Assembly (NCBI RefSeq): GCF_900188445.1
Contig: NZ_FZOR01000051.1
Span: 1 to 59,198 of the forward strand
Reading direction: 5' to 3'
From: Actinomadura meyerae
GTDB taxonomy: Bacteria > Actinomycetota > Actinomycetes > Streptosporangiales > Streptosporangiaceae
Length of the DNA stretch: 59,198 nucleotides
A program made the position numbers and the translations under genes. The notes beneath the pieces are model-generated. The model worked only from the letters and a program-made list of their open reading frames with translations, made no database searches and was not told the origin of the DNA. Of this stretch, positions 58,728 to 59,198 are shown one piece after another. Every line of letters starts with the position of its first letter. The first letter of the stretch is position 1.

Positions 58728-58987
58728 CCGACCCGAACCCCTACTACAAGCTGATCGACGGTGAGCCGATGATCAGCCCGGCCGGGCTGGCGCTGCTGCT
58801 CGATCTGCCCCTTGACGACGTCCTCGCCGAGTACGAGCGGCAGACGCGGGGTGCGGCCAACGGCGTCATGCAGATGCCCGCCGAGTGGCGCAAGCGGGGC
58901 GTGCGCGTCCGCAAGGAGACGCAGGCCGCGCTCGGCTACGAAGCCGGGATGAAGGAGTGCATCGACTACCTGGCGAGCAAGGCGTGA
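58724..58987 (+). CDS. Hypothetical AICE protein, 87 residues
   Basis: An 87-residue protein (MTDPNPYYKLIDGEPMISPA, LALLLDLPLDDVLAEYERQT, MQMPAEWRKRGVRVRKETQA) with helical character that could be a small helix-turn-helix-like protein, as the segment PAGLALLLDLPLDDVLAEYE suggests. The start overlaps the preceding stop by ATGA, and its own stop overlaps the next GTG. AGGAGGAC precedes the start. Function unknown. Confidence 0.65.
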   Translation: MTDPNPYYKLIDGEPMISPAGLALLLDLPLDDVLAEYERQTRGAANGVMQMPAEWRKRGVRVRKETQAALGYEAGMKECIDYLASKA

Positions 58988-59198
58988 GCGATGACCTGCG
59001 GGCCGCCCTCGCGCGGCTGACGGCCGGGGAACGGCAGACGCTCGCCGTCCGGTGGCAGCAGAACTCCGACCACTGGGAGCCGGTGAACCGGCCGCTGGGG
59101 CGCGTGTGGCAGGTCATGACCTCGCTCGTCCTGGAAGTCGACCGGATGGAGGCGATGCGGGCGGCGGGCGCCGAGCCGCACACGATGCGCGGGGCGCG
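58984..59198 (+). CDS. Hypothetical AICE protein, C-terminus outside the window
   Basis: Starting at GTG 58984 (overlapping the previous stop), 71 codons are open to the window edge. The translation begins with SDDLRAALARLTAGERQTLA and VRWQQNSDHWEPVNRPLGRV, a hydrophilic, mostly helical protein with no motif I recognise. Incomplete, so its family cannot be judged. Confidence 0.5.
   Translation, partial: MSDDLRAALARLTAGERQTLAVRWQQNSDHWEPVNRPLGRVWQVMTSLVLEVDRMEAMRAAGAEPHTMRGA

Larger units (their letters stand above)
53849..59198. mobile_element. Integrative element at the 3' end of rnpB (AICE-like), left part
   Basis: From the rnpB 3' end to the window edge the gene set is that of an actinomycete integrative and conjugative element: tyrosine integrase, XRE regulator, excisionase, primase/helicase replication protein and a string of tiny overlapping genes. 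The integrase points toward rnpB, as expected when the attachment site is in the host gene end. No transfer (TraB/FtsK) gene or second attachment site is inside the window, so the right end is outside. Confidence 0.8.

Overview
The window looks like chromosomal DNA of a high-GC filamentous actinobacterium, most likely a Streptosporangiales / Thermomonosporaceae (Actinomadura-like) strain. The reasons are very high GC with G/C third positions, frequent GTG/TTG starts, many GTGA/ATGA stop-start overlaps, homodimeric aceE next to DUF3052 and an AhpE-like peroxiredoxin, a DUF5753 regulator beside a HATPase gene, PAC2, Nif3 and RNase H/phosphatase genes leading to rnpB, and an actinobacterial integrative element. 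The genus is an inference from gene content, not from a search.

Layout. 1-2.3 kb: the end of an IS1380-type insertion sequence has replaced the 3' end of a DUF5753 helix-turn-helix regulator; a divergent HATPase and a VOC gene follow. 2.3-7.8 kb: aceE, DUF1918, YjbQ, DUF3052, peroxiredoxin and a zinc-ribbon gene. 8-16.5 kb: Calvin-cycle genes in two blocks. Phosphoribulokinase sits at 8.0-9.0 kb, then a NarL-type two-component system and a saccharopine-dehydrogenase-like oxidoreductase, then cbbR divergent from cbbLSX (red-type RuBisCO plus its activase) with a dense inverted-repeat operator between them. 16.6-27.4 kb: housekeeping and accessory genes (PAC2, CBS, hydrolase, geranylgeranyl reductase, tRNA-Val, DUF899, VOC, secreted hydrolase, ArsR-type regulator, beta-helix protein, glutamine synthetase II).

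27.4-41.2 kb: a cluster with a PhaC-like hydrolase, a two-protein PUFA-synthase-like type I PKS and a glycosyltransferase, the last three joined by 4-bp overlaps. The first PKS protein (1,940 aa) keeps the fold order ER-KS-AT-KR, but the expected catalytic residues of every domain appear replaced, and no acyl carrier motif is visible. The second protein keeps an intact KS and DH but has an AT without its serine and a degenerate phosphopantetheinyl-transferase-like tail. The reading frames are nevertheless open. This is the most unusual system in the window.

42-50.6 kb: a HerA-like ATPase with a divergent TraD/TraM-like membrane protein, an M48 peptidase, a small gene under a perfect LexA/SOS box, a DUF6191-like gene and a PPOX-family oxidoreductase. 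50.7-53.85 kb: Nif3, a coiled-coil zinc-ribbon protein, RNase H/phosphatase and rnpB. 53.85-59.2 kb: the left end of an integrative element (AICE-like) placed at the 3' end of rnpB. It carries a tyrosine integrase, an XRE regulator, an excisionase, a primase/helicase Rep containing iteron-like repeats, and a chain of tiny overlapping genes; it runs off the window.

A recurring feature is short GC-rich tandem repeat arrays (11-18 bp units) that begin in or touch stop codons at several unrelated gene ends (6.1, 8.0, 11.0, 17.5, 27.4 and 42.0 kb).
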